A stretch of DNA of 44,430 nucleotides from Verrucomicrobiota bacterium (GTDB lineage Bacteria > Verrucomicrobiota > Verrucomicrobiia > Limisphaerales > SXTU01). The notes below the pieces were generated by a model, which worked only from the letters and a program-made list of their open reading frames with translations, searched no databases and was not told the DNA's origin. Where the stretch lies: contig JACRKB010000290.1 in NCBI GenBank assembly GCA_016235545.1, positions 1-44,430 of the forward strand, read 5' to 3'. A program made the position numbers and the translations under genes. Of this stretch, positions 7,628-15,393 are shown piece by piece; the first letter of the stretch is position 1, and each line of letters starts with the position of its first letter.

Positions 7628-9877
7628 GTGAAGCTGGCATCCGTCCCCCGCCTTGCGCGCCGCTCTTTTTGCTGGCTGCTCGCGGGACTGCTGGCGGTTG
7701 CGCCAGCACTTTTCGCCGAGCCGCCAGCAGCCACACGCGAGGAGGCGCTCGCCTCCAAGCTCGATCTTTGGGGCGAGTCCGCGCTGCGCCAGCCCAACGG
7801 CCCGAGCTACGAATTCTTCGCTCCGCTGCTCCCGCCGCTGCGTTACGTCAACGCGGATTTCCTTCACTACCCCATCGTTCTCAGCGCGCCCGGTGCGCCG
7901 GTGAAGGCGCGGCTCATCTCGAACGGCAGCGGCGTGAACCTGCGCGGCGGCACGCGCAGTTGGAATGATGCGGGCACGCCGGTCGTCTTCCGCGTCGGCC
8001 CGGACGAGCTGCGCTTCGGTGAGTTCATCGGGCGCGTCATCGGCCCGCGCTACGCAGAGGGCTGGCTGCCCATCGTGCAGCTCGGCTACGCGCACGACGG
8101 CGGCGTGTTCGAGCAGGAGACGTTCGCGAGCGTCGAGCCTGCGCTGGCGGAACACGGCGTCGTGCTGGTGAAGTTCCGCCTCGCCGAGGGCGCGAAGGGC
8201 GCGGTTTCAATTCAGGTGGACTCCAAGATGCCGCCGGTCGTGCAGCAAAACTCGCTGCGCGATGAACAAGGCCGCGTGCTCGTCTGGTTCGACCCAGCTT
8301 GGAAATGGCAGCGCCAGCGGCTCGTCGCCAATCTCACAGACAAGAACTCCCTCACTCTGGCCATCGCCACGACGCCGATGGACGCGGCCACACCGTCGCC
8401 GATCGCGAACGGCGGCTTCACCCGCCAGCGCGAGTTGTGCGTGAAAACTTGGAGCGAGCTGGCCGGGCGCGGAATGCAGTTGTCCGTGCCGGAGCCGGTG
8501 GTGATGAGCGCATGGCGCTCGCTGCTTGTGGGCACGCACGCGCTCATCCGCAGCAACCGGATGCATTACAGCGCGGGCAACCAATACGACCGCCTCTACC
8601 AGGCCGAGGGCTGCGACGCGCTGCACTCGCTGCTCTGGTGGGGCCACGAGGCGCGCCCGCTGGCCATCTCGCAGCTCGACTTCACGCGCAAGGGGCTGGA
8701 GTTCCATCAGGCCGGCCACAAGCTCCAGCTCATGGCGCAACTGCGCGATTTCACGCGCGACGACGCCTTCATCCGCTCGATGCGCCCGCGCTGGGAGAAG
8801 GAAATCCGCCTCATCGTCACCAGCCGCACGAACGCCGAGGGCCTCTTCCCCCGCGAGCAATACTGCGGCGACATCCCGACGCCGGTCTATTCGCTGAACT
8901 CGAACGCGAAGGCTTGGCGCGCGCTCCGTGACTTCTCAGCGATGCTCGAAACGATGGGCGAGCGGGAAGAGGCGCAGCGGCTCGCGATCGTTGCCGCCGA
9001 GTTCAAGCAGCGCATCCTCGCCGCCGTGGCGAAGAGCACGCGGGCCGAGGCGCCGGGCTTTGTGCCCATCGCTCTGTCCGGCGAGGAGGAGCCTTACGAG
9101 ACGATCACCGGCACGAAGATGGGCAGCTATTGGAACCTGATGGCGAACTACGTTCTGGGCACCGGCATCCTCGGCGAGCCGCGCGAGCGCGGGCTGCTCG
9201 ACTACATCCAACAGCACGGCGGCCTCGTGATGGGGATGACGCGCTCGCGGCCGAACGTGACTTTTTGGACCGGCCCGCACAGTGCGAACCCTCTTTACGG
9301 CACGCGCCACGTGCTCACGCTCCTGCGGCGCGACGAGCCGGACCGCGCGCTTGTGAGCTTCTATGGGATGCTCGCGCAGGGCTTCACGCGTGACACGTTC
9401 ATTGCGGGCGAGGGTGGCTCGCTCACTCCGCTGGACGCGCACGGGCGGCTTTTCTACTGCCCGCCAAACAGCGCCGGCAACGCCCACTTCCTCGCGATGC
9501 TCCGCCACCTGATCGTGCAGGATTGGGACGCGGATGACGATGGCAAACCCGACACGCTGCGTCTCGCCTTCGCCACGCCGAGGCGCTGGCTGGAGGATGG
9601 GAAGGAAGTCAAAGTGGAGCGTGCGCCGACAGCTTTCGGAGAAATCTCGTTGTCCATCCGCTCGCGGTTGAACGCGGGCGAAGTGCTCGCGGAGTTCACG
9701 CCGCCGGCGCGCGCACCGACGCAGGTGTTCCTTCGCGTCCGTGTCCCGGATGGCTGGCAAGTCAGCTCCGCCCGCGCGGGCGAACGTGAGTTGAAGCTGG
9801 ACACGCAGGGCACGGCGGATGTCTCCCTGCTGCGGGGGAGGACCGCGATGCGTTTCACGGTGCGGAGGGTGAACTGA
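7628..9877 (+). CDS. Secreted (alpha/alpha)6-barrel glycosidase-like protein
   Basis: 749 residues. I start at GTG 7628, which gives a normal signal peptide (KLASVPRLARRSFCWLLAGL, cleaved after FAEP); the frame is open further upstream but only antisense to the pyrF end. Residues about 30-300 form a beta-sandwich-like N-terminal part. Residues about 300-600 look like the helical-hairpin barrel of GH15/63/78-type enzymes: LYQAEGCDALHSLLWWGHEA, GLFPREQYCGD, KAWRALRDFSAMLETMG, GSYWNLMANYVLGTGI. A short beta domain (about 660-749) ends it. Family members hydrolyse alpha-glycosidic or rhamnosidic bonds; the substrate cannot be told here. It sits 77 bp after pyrF and 5 bp before rluE without functional logic to either. 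Confidence 0.65.
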   Translation: MKLASVPRLARRSFCWLLAGLLAVAPALFAEPPAATREEALASKLDLWGESALRQPNGPSYEFFAPLLPPLRYVNADFLHYPIVLSAPGAPVKARLISNGSGVNLRGGTRSWNDAGTPVVFRVGPDELRFGEFIGRVIGPRYAEGWLPIVQLGYAHDGGVFEQETFASVEPALAEHGVVLVKFRLAEGAKGAVSIQVDSKMPPVVQQNSLRDEQGRVLVWFDPAWKWQRQRLVANLTDKNSLTLAIATTPMDAATPSPIANGGFTRQRELCVKTWSELAGRGMQLSVPEPVVMSAWRSLLVGTHALIRSNRMHYSAGNQYDRLYQAEGCDALHSLLWWGHEARPLAISQLDFTRKGLEFHQAGHKLQLMAQLRDFTRDDAFIRSMRPRWEKEIRLIVTSRTNAEGLFPREQYCGDIPTPVYSLNSNAKAWRALRDFSAMLETMGEREEAQRLAIVAAEFKQRILAAVAKSTRAEAPGFVPIALSGEEEPYETITGTKMGSYWNLMANYVLGTGILGEPRERGLLDYIQQHGGLVMGMTRSRPNVTFWTGPHSANPLYGTRHVLTLLRRDEPDRALVSFYGMLAQGFTRDTFIAGEGGSLTPLDAHGRLFYCPPNSAGNAHFLAMLRHLIVQDWDADDDGKPDTLRLAFATPRRWLEDGKEVKVERAPTAFGEISLSIRSRLNAGEVLAEFTPPARAPTQVFLRVRVPDGWQVSSARAGERELKLDTQGTADVSLLRGRTAMRFTVRRVN

Positions 9878-9882
9878 GCGCG

Positions 9883-10524
9883 ATGCTGCTCGCCTTCAAC
9901 AAGCCCTACGGAGTGCTGTCGCAGTTCACGCCAGAACCCGGCTCGGCTTTCCGCACGCTGGCGGACTTCGGTTTCCCGCCGCGCGTTTATCCGATTGGGC
10001 GGCTGGACGCGGATTCGGAGGGCCTGCTGCTGTTGAGTGACGAGGCCGAGTTGAACCAGCGCCTCCTGCATCCGCGCCACGCGCACGGGCGCGAGTATTG
10101 GGTGCAGGTCGAGCGCGTCCCCTCACCCGCTGCGCTGCGCAAGCTGGAGCTGGGCATCGTCATCCAAGGCCATCAAACACTGCCCTGCCGCGCCCGCCTG
10201 CTGGAACCGCAGCCGCAGATGCCTCCGCGCGATCCGCCCATCCGCGTCCGCAAGAGCGTGCCGGACTACTGGGTGTCGCTGGAGTTGGTTGAGGGGAAGA
10301 ACCGCCAGGTCCGCCGCATGACCGCAGCCATCGGGCATCCGACGCTGCGGCTGGTGCGCGTGCGCATCGGGGAATTCCGGCTGGATGATTTGGTGGCCGG
10401 CACATGGCGGGAGCTGGACGAGGCGGAGCGCAAGCGTGTGCTGGGCGGCTCAATTCTCCCAACTGCTGAGCAGAGGCAGAGAGTAGTCCAGGGCGCAAGC
10501 CCTGGGTGGCAGTGCCCCAACTGA
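9883..10524 (+). CDS. rluE: 23S rRNA pseudouridine synthase, RluE type, with repeat-encoded tail
   Basis: 213 residues, without an S4 domain. The catalytic core starts at once: LAFNKPYGVLSQF at 3-15, then YPIGRLDADSEGLLLLSDE with catalytic Asp42, and EGKNRQVRRMTAAIGHPTLR near residue 147. In E. coli RluE modifies U2457 of 23S rRNA; the same target is inferred here. Oddity: the last dozen residues (VVQGASPGWQCPN) are encoded by a perfect REP-like hairpin (10488-10505), so the native C-terminus has probably been extended by an inserted repeat. It begins 5 bp after the glycosidase-like gene. Confidence 0.9.
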   Translation: MLLAFNKPYGVLSQFTPEPGSAFRTLADFGFPPRVYPIGRLDADSEGLLLLSDEAELNQRLLHPRHAHGREYWVQVERVPSPAALRKLELGIVIQGHQTLPCRARLLEPQPQMPPRDPPIRVRKSVPDYWVSLELVEGKNRQVRRMTAAIGHPTLRLVRVRIGEFRLDDLVAGTWRELDEAERKRVLGGSILPTAEQRQRVVQGASPGWQCPN

Positions 10525-10691
10525 GCCCCAGCGGGGCGGCAGACTCCGACAGCCACATGAATGGGTGCTGGTTTCTCTGCCGCCGCGCTGCGGCTCGCCC
10601 GTGTCACCACCGGCCCCACGGCTCCCGCCGTGGGCTACTTTCCTTCGCAACTCCGTTGCTTGCCGCTTGGGCTTGCAAGAAACAGAGTTGC
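10488..10691. repeat. Cluster of REP-like hairpins
   Basis: Three perfect hairpins in 150 bp: CCAGGGC-GCAA-GCCCTGG (10488-10505), GCCCC-AGC-GGGGC (10525-10537) and CCCACGGC-TCCC-GCCGTGGG (10615-10634). The cluster ends with TGCAAGAAACAGAG (10674-10687), which is the inverted form of the end motif of the palindrome at 36502. It spans the end of rluE and most of the gap to the DUF1501 gene. No REP-associated transposase is present in the window. Confidence 0.7.
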
Positions 10692-10773
10692 GCTCCGGCG
10701 GACAAGGATTGAGAAAACCTGATTTCCATCCTGCGGCGGCACGTCCATATTGCCGACCAAACTAGAAACCCAG

Positions 10774-12216
10774 ATGCCTGAGCCGCTCAAACATCCCACC
10801 GACTGCTCCCGCCGCACGGCGGTGCAGGCTGGTGCGATTGGCCTGCTGGGCTTGGGGATGAATCATTTGAACTGGCTGCGCGCCGCCGGCAGCCCGGGTC
10901 GCGAGCGCGCGAAGTCCGTCATCTACATCTTCCTCTCCGGCGGGCTGGCGCAGCATGAGAGCTTCGACATGAAGCCGGATGCGCCCTCGGGCATTCGCGG
11001 CGAGTTCAAGCCCATCCCCACGCGCACGCCGGGCCTGCACATCTGCGAGCATTTGCCGGAGCTGGCCAAGCGCAGTGAGCGCTGGGCGCTCTGCCGCTCG
11101 CTCACGCACAAGTCCAACGACCATTCGGCGAGCCACCACATCATGCTCACGGGCCGCTCGGACATCCCGCCGGGCTTCGACCCGAACCGGCCCAAGGACT
11201 CTGACTGGCCGTCCATCGCGGCGCTGGCCGGGACGCGTTTCGCGCCGAAGAACAATCTGCCCTCCGCCCTGACGCTGCCGGAGAAGATCGTGCACCGCAC
11301 GGGGCGTGTGGTTCCGGGGCAGTTCGCGGGCATCGCGGGCAAGCGCCGTGAGCCGTGGTTCCTCGACTGCGCGCCTTACAACCCGATCAACTACGGCGCG
11401 TATCCCGAATACCTCTTCCACCACGCCGAGGGCGCGAAGGATCAATCCTCCCTCTACTTCCGCGCGCCGAACCTCTCGCTGCCGCACTGGCTCGCGAACG
11501 GACGGCTGCACGACCGGCTGGCGCTGGCCAGCGAGTTGAACGGCCAGCGGACACAGCTCGCCCACGCGGCAGAGTCCACGGACCACGACCGTTATTGGCA
11601 GATGGCCACGTCGCTGCTCACGGATGGGAAGATTGCCGGGGCCTTCGATGTCACGAACGCGGACCCGAAGGAGCAGGAGCGATATGGCCGCAACTCCTTT
11701 GGCTGGTCGCTGCTGCTGGCGTCGCGGCTTGTGCAGACCGGCGTGCGGCTCGTGCAGGTCAACCTCGGCAACAACGAGACATGGGACACGCACGAGTCCG
11801 CGTTCCCGAACCTGAAGAATTTCCTGCTCCCGCCGATGGACCGTTCGGTGTCGGCGCTCCTTGATGACCTCCACGAGCGCGGCCTGCTCGATAGCACACT
11901 GGTCGTAATGGCGGGCGAGTTCGGGCGGACGCCGAAGATTTCCACCCTGCCGGGGGCCAACAAGCTGGCGGGCCGCGACCACTGGGGCGCGGTGCAGTCC
12001 GTGTTCTTCGCGGGCGGCGGCGTGCGGGGCGGGCACGTCGTTGGTTCATCGGACAGGATTGGCGGCTACCCCGCGAGCGAGGCGCAGACACCTGAGAACT
12101 TTGCCGCGACCATTTATGACGCGCTGGGCATTCCGCAGGACGCGCACTGGCTGGACGAGCAGGGACGCCCGAACTTCTTCTACCACAGCCCGCCGATTGC
12201 TGGGCTGATGGGGTGA
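10774..12216 (+). CDS. DUF1501 protein with Tat signal (sulfatase/phosphatase-fold)
   Basis: 480 residues. A Tat-type leader (CSRRTAVQAGAIGLLGLGMN) is followed by an alkaline-phosphatase-superfamily fold of the DUF1501 group: KSVIYIFLSGGLAQHESFDM, LCRSLTHKSNDHSASHHIML, LVQVNLGNNETWDTHE, LVVMAGEFGRTPKI, GRDHWGAVQSVFFAGGGVRG. This family is strongly expanded in Planctomycetes and Verrucomicrobia and often sits beside DUF1549/DUF1553 cytochrome-bearing partners; no partner is adjacent here. Metal-binding His/Asp residues of the fold are present, but the substrate is unknown. ATG at 10774 is preferred to an in-frame TTG at 10750 because it puts the twin Arg at residues 13-14. Confidence 0.85.
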   Translation: MPEPLKHPTDCSRRTAVQAGAIGLLGLGMNHLNWLRAAGSPGRERAKSVIYIFLSGGLAQHESFDMKPDAPSGIRGEFKPIPTRTPGLHICEHLPELAKRSERWALCRSLTHKSNDHSASHHIMLTGRSDIPPGFDPNRPKDSDWPSIAALAGTRFAPKNNLPSALTLPEKIVHRTGRVVPGQFAGIAGKRREPWFLDCAPYNPINYGAYPEYLFHHAEGAKDQSSLYFRAPNLSLPHWLANGRLHDRLALASELNGQRTQLAHAAESTDHDRYWQMATSLLTDGKIAGAFDVTNADPKEQERYGRNSFGWSLLLASRLVQTGVRLVQVNLGNNETWDTHESAFPNLKNFLLPPMDRSVSALLDDLHERGLLDSTLVVMAGEFGRTPKISTLPGANKLAGRDHWGAVQSVFFAGGGVRGGHVVGSSDRIGGYPASEAQTPENFAATIYDALGIPQDAHWLDEQGRPNFFYHSPPIAGLMG

Positions 12217-12315
12217 CGGAGCGCGGCACTCCGGGCCGCAGCAGATGGACTCGGGAGCTGTGGTCCGAGTGTCATTCCACGCGGTAGCCGCTGCGGGCGG
12301 GACGCCCGCGCTCCG
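12217..12315. terminator. Inverted repeat closing two convergent genes
   Basis: CGGAGCGCGG (12217-12226) begins directly after the DUF1501 stop codon and pairs perfectly over 10 bp with CCGCGCTCCG (12306-12315). Inside lies a second perfect hairpin GCGGGCG-GGA-CGCCCGC (12293-12309). It occupies the gap between two converging stops (12216 and 12321), as expected for a bidirectional terminator. There is no U-tract, so a REP-type repeat is the alternative. Confidence 0.5.
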
Positions 12316-12320
12316 CGCAC

Positions 12321-13568
12321 TCACTGCGGTTCGTAGATTGCCAGCCGCCGGTATTTCGCCTCCAGGCTCAGCAATGCCAGGCTCGTGCAATACACCCGCC
12401 CGATGTGCCTGCCCTCGAAATTGTCCGTCCACGATCCGTCCGGAGACTGCCCGATGACGAAGTTGCGCTCGGCGAACTGCCGCGCGATCGAGGCGTGCGG
12501 CTCGGTGTGCCTCTGCAACGCGAGCGTGTTGAAAAACGTGGCGTGAAACGGCCACGCGCCGCTGGCGAGGATGCGCGCGGTCGGGTCGGCCCTCATCGTC
12601 TCCAGCAGGAACGCCGCCGCCGCAGTCGCCTCCGGTGCGTTGGGCTGACCACACAGTCGCAACCCGAGCAAACCCATCGCCGAGGTGGAAAAGTGGTTCC
12701 TTTCGACAGGGGGCTGCACCATGGAGTCGGGTGCGCGAACCAACGGGGGAAAATAGTTGGTCACGACGGGGCTGTAATGACACTGGTAGCAAACCCGTCC
12801 CTGCGGGTTGACATACGGGGTCCGGCTGATGAGTTGCTTTCCGACTTTGACCGAACCTTCTCGCATGAGTTTGGGCTTCGGCCCGTAATCAAACACTCCG
12901 TAGCCTGATGCATAAACGTTCTTCAGATACTGCGCCGCGGCCTGGCCCGCCTGCGGGGGCACAGTGAAGCCAGCCTTCGTCCCGACGTGGAGGGAGAGCA
13001 ACTGCCACGAGGTCACGGGCACGTCGGAGTCGCGCGCGTTCGGCAGGTAGCGCCAGCCGCCGATGTCGCCGCGGGCGGTCTTTGCCGCGCCTTGCGCCCG
13101 GAGGATGAACTGGTGCGCCGCCGCCGCCTTGCGACGAATCAGTTCCTCCTGCTCCGGGTCCGTGGAGCGACGGAGCAGCTCGCACAGCAGGAGTGTCGTC
13201 ACGGCGTGCCCGTGCATCACGGACGAATCCGCCGATCCGAAATATCCGTCCGCCGTCTGCCGGTCCGCGCGCAGCACGAAGTTGACCGCCCGTCGCAGCG
13301 CGACGCCCTCGGGTGTCTTGTCCTGCGGCGAGTGGCCCGCGCCCGCGAGTGCCAGCGCAGCGAGAGAGGTGAGCGCAGTTTGATATTTGTTCCCCAGCCC
13401 CGCATCCGCAATCGCCCCGCTGGGCTGCTGCTGCGTGAGGAGAAAGGCCATGCCTGCCTGCACCGCCGCTTCCACGCGGTCCACCGCCGCAGCCGTGGCG
13501 GGCGGCTCGGGGACGGGACCTTTGGGCCTCGGCACCTGAGCTGCCCCGGTGAGCAGCGCCAGCAGCAA
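12321..13568 (-). CDS. Secreted squalene-cyclase-fold repeat protein with a CxxCH motif
   Basis: About 415 residues. Helical repeats of the prenyltransferase/squalene-oxidase type: AGMAFLLTQQQPSGAIADAG, YQTALTSLAALALAGAGH, HGHAVTTLLLCELL, SWQLLSLHVGTKAGF, FSTSAMGLLGLRL, GRVYCTSLALLSLE. No DxDD cyclase motif is seen, so enzyme activity is doubtful. A CYQCH motif (bases 12777-12791) has the haem c binding pattern CxxCH and could be real or chance. The start is unclear: TTG 13568 gives a bare hydrophobic leader (LLLALLTGAAQ). An ATG at 13584 is one base out of frame and, if one G at 13576-13580 were absent, would give MRRTALLLALLTGAAQ. A MITE begins at 13591, just upstream. Confidence 0.7.
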   Translation of the reverse strand: MLLALLTGAAQVPRPKGPVPEPPATAAAVDRVEAAVQAGMAFLLTQQQPSGAIADAGLGNKYQTALTSLAALALAGAGHSPQDKTPEGVALRRAVNFVLRADRQTADGYFGSADSSVMHGHAVTTLLLCELLRRSTDPEQEELIRRKAAAAHQFILRAQGAAKTARGDIGGWRYLPNARDSDVPVTSWQLLSLHVGTKAGFTVPPQAGQAAAQYLKNVYASGYGVFDYGPKPKLMREGSVKVGKQLISRTPYVNPQGRVCYQCHYSPVVTNYFPPLVRAPDSMVQPPVERNHFSTSAMGLLGLRLCGQPNAPEATAAAAFLLETMRADPTARILASGAWPFHATFFNTLALQRHTEPHASIARQFAERNFVIGQSPDGSWTDNFEGRHIGRVYCTSLALLSLEAKYRRLAIYEPQ

Positions 13569-13590
13569 AGCCGTCGCGGCGCATCCGATA

Positions 13591-13883
13591 CCATTTCCGA
13601 AAAGAGATCGGTGGAATGGATGTGTAGCCGCAACCCGCGATGGCTCCCTCTCCCTTCCTCGGAGGAGGGGAAAGGGTTGGGGTGAGGGGTTGAGAGAAGG
13701 CAAAAGGTAAAAGGAAGAAGGCAAAAGTGAGCTGATAGCGGCTCGGTATTTTTGCCTTTTGCTTTTCTCCTTTTGCCTTACCCCACCCCTCATCCGGCCT
13801 GCGGCCAGCTTCCCTGCGAGGAAGGGAGAAGGCGCGCGTCGTGCCGTCCTGTTCGCATTCCACCGACTGGCATTGGGAATTGG
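13591..13883. mobile_element. MITE, 293 bp, copy B (inverted relative to copy A)
   Basis: The right end, read on the other strand, repeats copy A's left end CCAATTCCCAATGCCAGTCG followed by GTGGAATGC. The left end CCATTTCCGAAAAGAGATCG resembles copy A's right end. TA flanks both sides (13589-13590 and 13884-13885). Its centre carries an extra nested palindrome not in copy A (AGAAGGCAAAAGGTAAAAGG against CCTTTTGCTTTTCTCCTTTT read outward; 13693-13779), which explains the greater length. It abuts the 5' end of the squalene-cyclase-fold gene. In the 513-bp gap to the HAF gene only this element and the hairpin at 13902 are visible. Confidence 0.75.
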
Positions 13884-13901
13884 TATGAGAGCCTGGCTCA
13901 G

Positions 13902-13932
13902 TAGTGGGGCAGCCGTCCCGGCTGTCCCACTA
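13902..13932. repeat. REP-like hairpin
   Basis: TAGTGGGGCAGCCG and CGGCTGTCCCACTA are separated by three bases, a 14-bp stem with one mismatch (G.T wobble). It lies between the MITE and the HAF-repeat gene, about 150 bp ahead of the GTG. The rest of the gap up to 14081 shows nothing I can assign. Confidence 0.55.
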
Positions 13933-14081
13933 GTGCGCCGCGATTTCAGACAGGCTCGGAAAATTTGAATCGGGTTTCGCACGGTTTGGGAACGGGCGCA
14001 GCGTGCGAGCCGTCGCACGCACGGACAATCAGGTCTTGGCTGTATTTGCGGTGGGGCACATGGCTTTGGCAGGATGCCCGC

Positions 14082-15125
14082 GTGCCACGTCCCAGCTATT
14101 CCAACGTCCGCCTCGTGCTGCTTGCCGCCGCGTTGGCGGGTGGTGTGGCGGTAGCGCACGGGCAGGGCAGCCATTATCAGATCACTGACCTCGGCCTGCT
14201 GGGCGCTCCGGCGGACAAGCCTGCGGCCTTGAACCGCGCGGGCATCGCCGTCGGCACGCGCTCGATGCCGGGGCGCGACGGTTCCTTGAGCCGCGCTTTC
14301 ATCCACACGAATTCGTTTCACGAGCTGGGACTGCCCGGCACGCTGACCTTCGCCAGCGACGTGAACGAGCTGGGCGACACCGCCGGCTGGAGCCGCGTCG
14401 TGCAGGCGAGTGGCCGGGAGTCGGACCGCGCGGTCCTCTGGCAGAAGGGCAGCCACATCGAGTTGGGCACGCTGGGCGGCACGAACAGCCGCGCCTTCGG
14501 CATCAACGAGCGCGCGGACATCACCGGTGCGGCGCAGACTGCGGGCGGCGCGTTCCACGCCTTCCTCTGGCGGCAGGGCAGGCTGGAGGACCTTGGCACG
14601 CTCGGGGGAAAGAACAGTTACGGCCACGCCATCAACAGCGCGTTCGACATCGCGGGTGTGGCCGAGACCGCGCAGCAGATTCGCCACGCCTTCCTCCACA
14701 CCGGAGGCAAGATGCGCGACCTCGGCACGCTGGGGGGAGCGCTCAGTCAGGCGAACGGCCTGAACGAGGCGGGCGATGTCGTGGGTTTCGCGCAGAATGC
14801 CGCCGGGCAATCGCGCGCGTTCCTTCACACGAAGGGCAAGATGTCTGATCTTGGCACGCTCGGCGGCCCCGGGGCCTTCGCAAACGCCATCAACAACCGC
14901 CAGCACGTCGTCGGCGCAGCGCAGCTCGCGACCGGCGAGCACCGAGCATTCCTCTGGCGCGACGGGAAGATGTGGAACTTGAACCAGTTTCTTCCGCCGA
15001 ACGCCGGCTGGTTTCTTCTCGAAGCCACGGACATCAATGAGGCGGGGCAAATCCTTTGTCTCGCCCGGACGAAGAACGGGCAGCTCCGCGCGGTGATCGT
15101 GACGCCGCCGGGCGCGGGGAGGTAG
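14082..15125 (+). CDS. Exported HAF-repeat protein
   Basis: 347 residues. GTG 14082 gives a standard signal peptide (PRPSYSNVRLVLLAAALAGG ... VAHGQ). The mature protein is a row of about 40-residue repeats with the HAF/DLGTLGG pattern: DLGLLG, ELGTLGGTNSRAFGINE, DLGTLGGKNSYGHAIN, DLGTLGGALSQANGLNE, DLGTLGGPGAFANAIN, each followed by A(D/F)I(T/A)G or DVVG and then HAFLW/RAFLHT. Such proteins form surface-exposed or extracellular propeller-like folds; no activity is known to me. No C-terminal sorting signal is seen: it ends with RAVIVTPPGAGR. Same strand as hisS, separated by a 200-bp palindrome. Confidence 0.85.
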   Translation: MPRPSYSNVRLVLLAAALAGGVAVAHGQGSHYQITDLGLLGAPADKPAALNRAGIAVGTRSMPGRDGSLSRAFIHTNSFHELGLPGTLTFASDVNELGDTAGWSRVVQASGRESDRAVLWQKGSHIELGTLGGTNSRAFGINERADITGAAQTAGGAFHAFLWRQGRLEDLGTLGGKNSYGHAINSAFDIAGVAETAQQIRHAFLHTGGKMRDLGTLGGALSQANGLNEAGDVVGFAQNAAGQSRAFLHTKGKMSDLGTLGGPGAFANAINNRQHVVGAAQLATGEHRAFLWRDGKMWNLNQFLPPNAGWFLLEATDINEAGQILCLARTKNGQLRAVIVTPPGAGR

Positions 15126-15129
15126 AAGG

Positions 15130-15341
15130 GGCGGAGGATTCAGCCAAAGATGCAGTTGAAATGTCGGGAGGTCGCGCGAAGGAGGCGAAGGAGGCGAAGG
15201 AAAACGGGAAGACCGGGTCCGGGCAAAACCCACTCGACGGTGGGTCGCATCAACGTCGCATTCTCGCTGTTCACTTTGCCTCCTTCGCGGTCTTCGCGCG
15301 ACACACCTCTTTTCCGCTGCATCGTTGGCTTAATCCCCGCC
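15130..15341. repeat. Long palindrome, CCGGAACCATGCAGTTGAA family, copy 3
   Basis: The left end GGCGGAGGATTCAGCCAAAG continues ATGCAGTTGAAA. The right end on the other strand is GGCGGGGATTAAGCCAACGA, then TGCAGCGGAAAA. Stem content is GCGCGAAGGAGGCGAAGGAG against GCGCGAAGACCGCGAAGGAG. So the ends belong to the same family as 3563 and 5353, with another stem. It fills the gap between the HAF gene and hisS, which share a direction. Confidence 0.75.
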
Positions 15342-15393
15342 GTTTTTCTCCTTTATTGCGTCGCCTCGGCTTCCGCATAGTCGGCACCCCTAT

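Noticed and set aside
12321..15233. One 970-codon open frame on the minus strand
   Set aside because: Only the part up to about 13568 has family resemblance. The rest runs through a MITE and antisense to the HAF-repeat gene.
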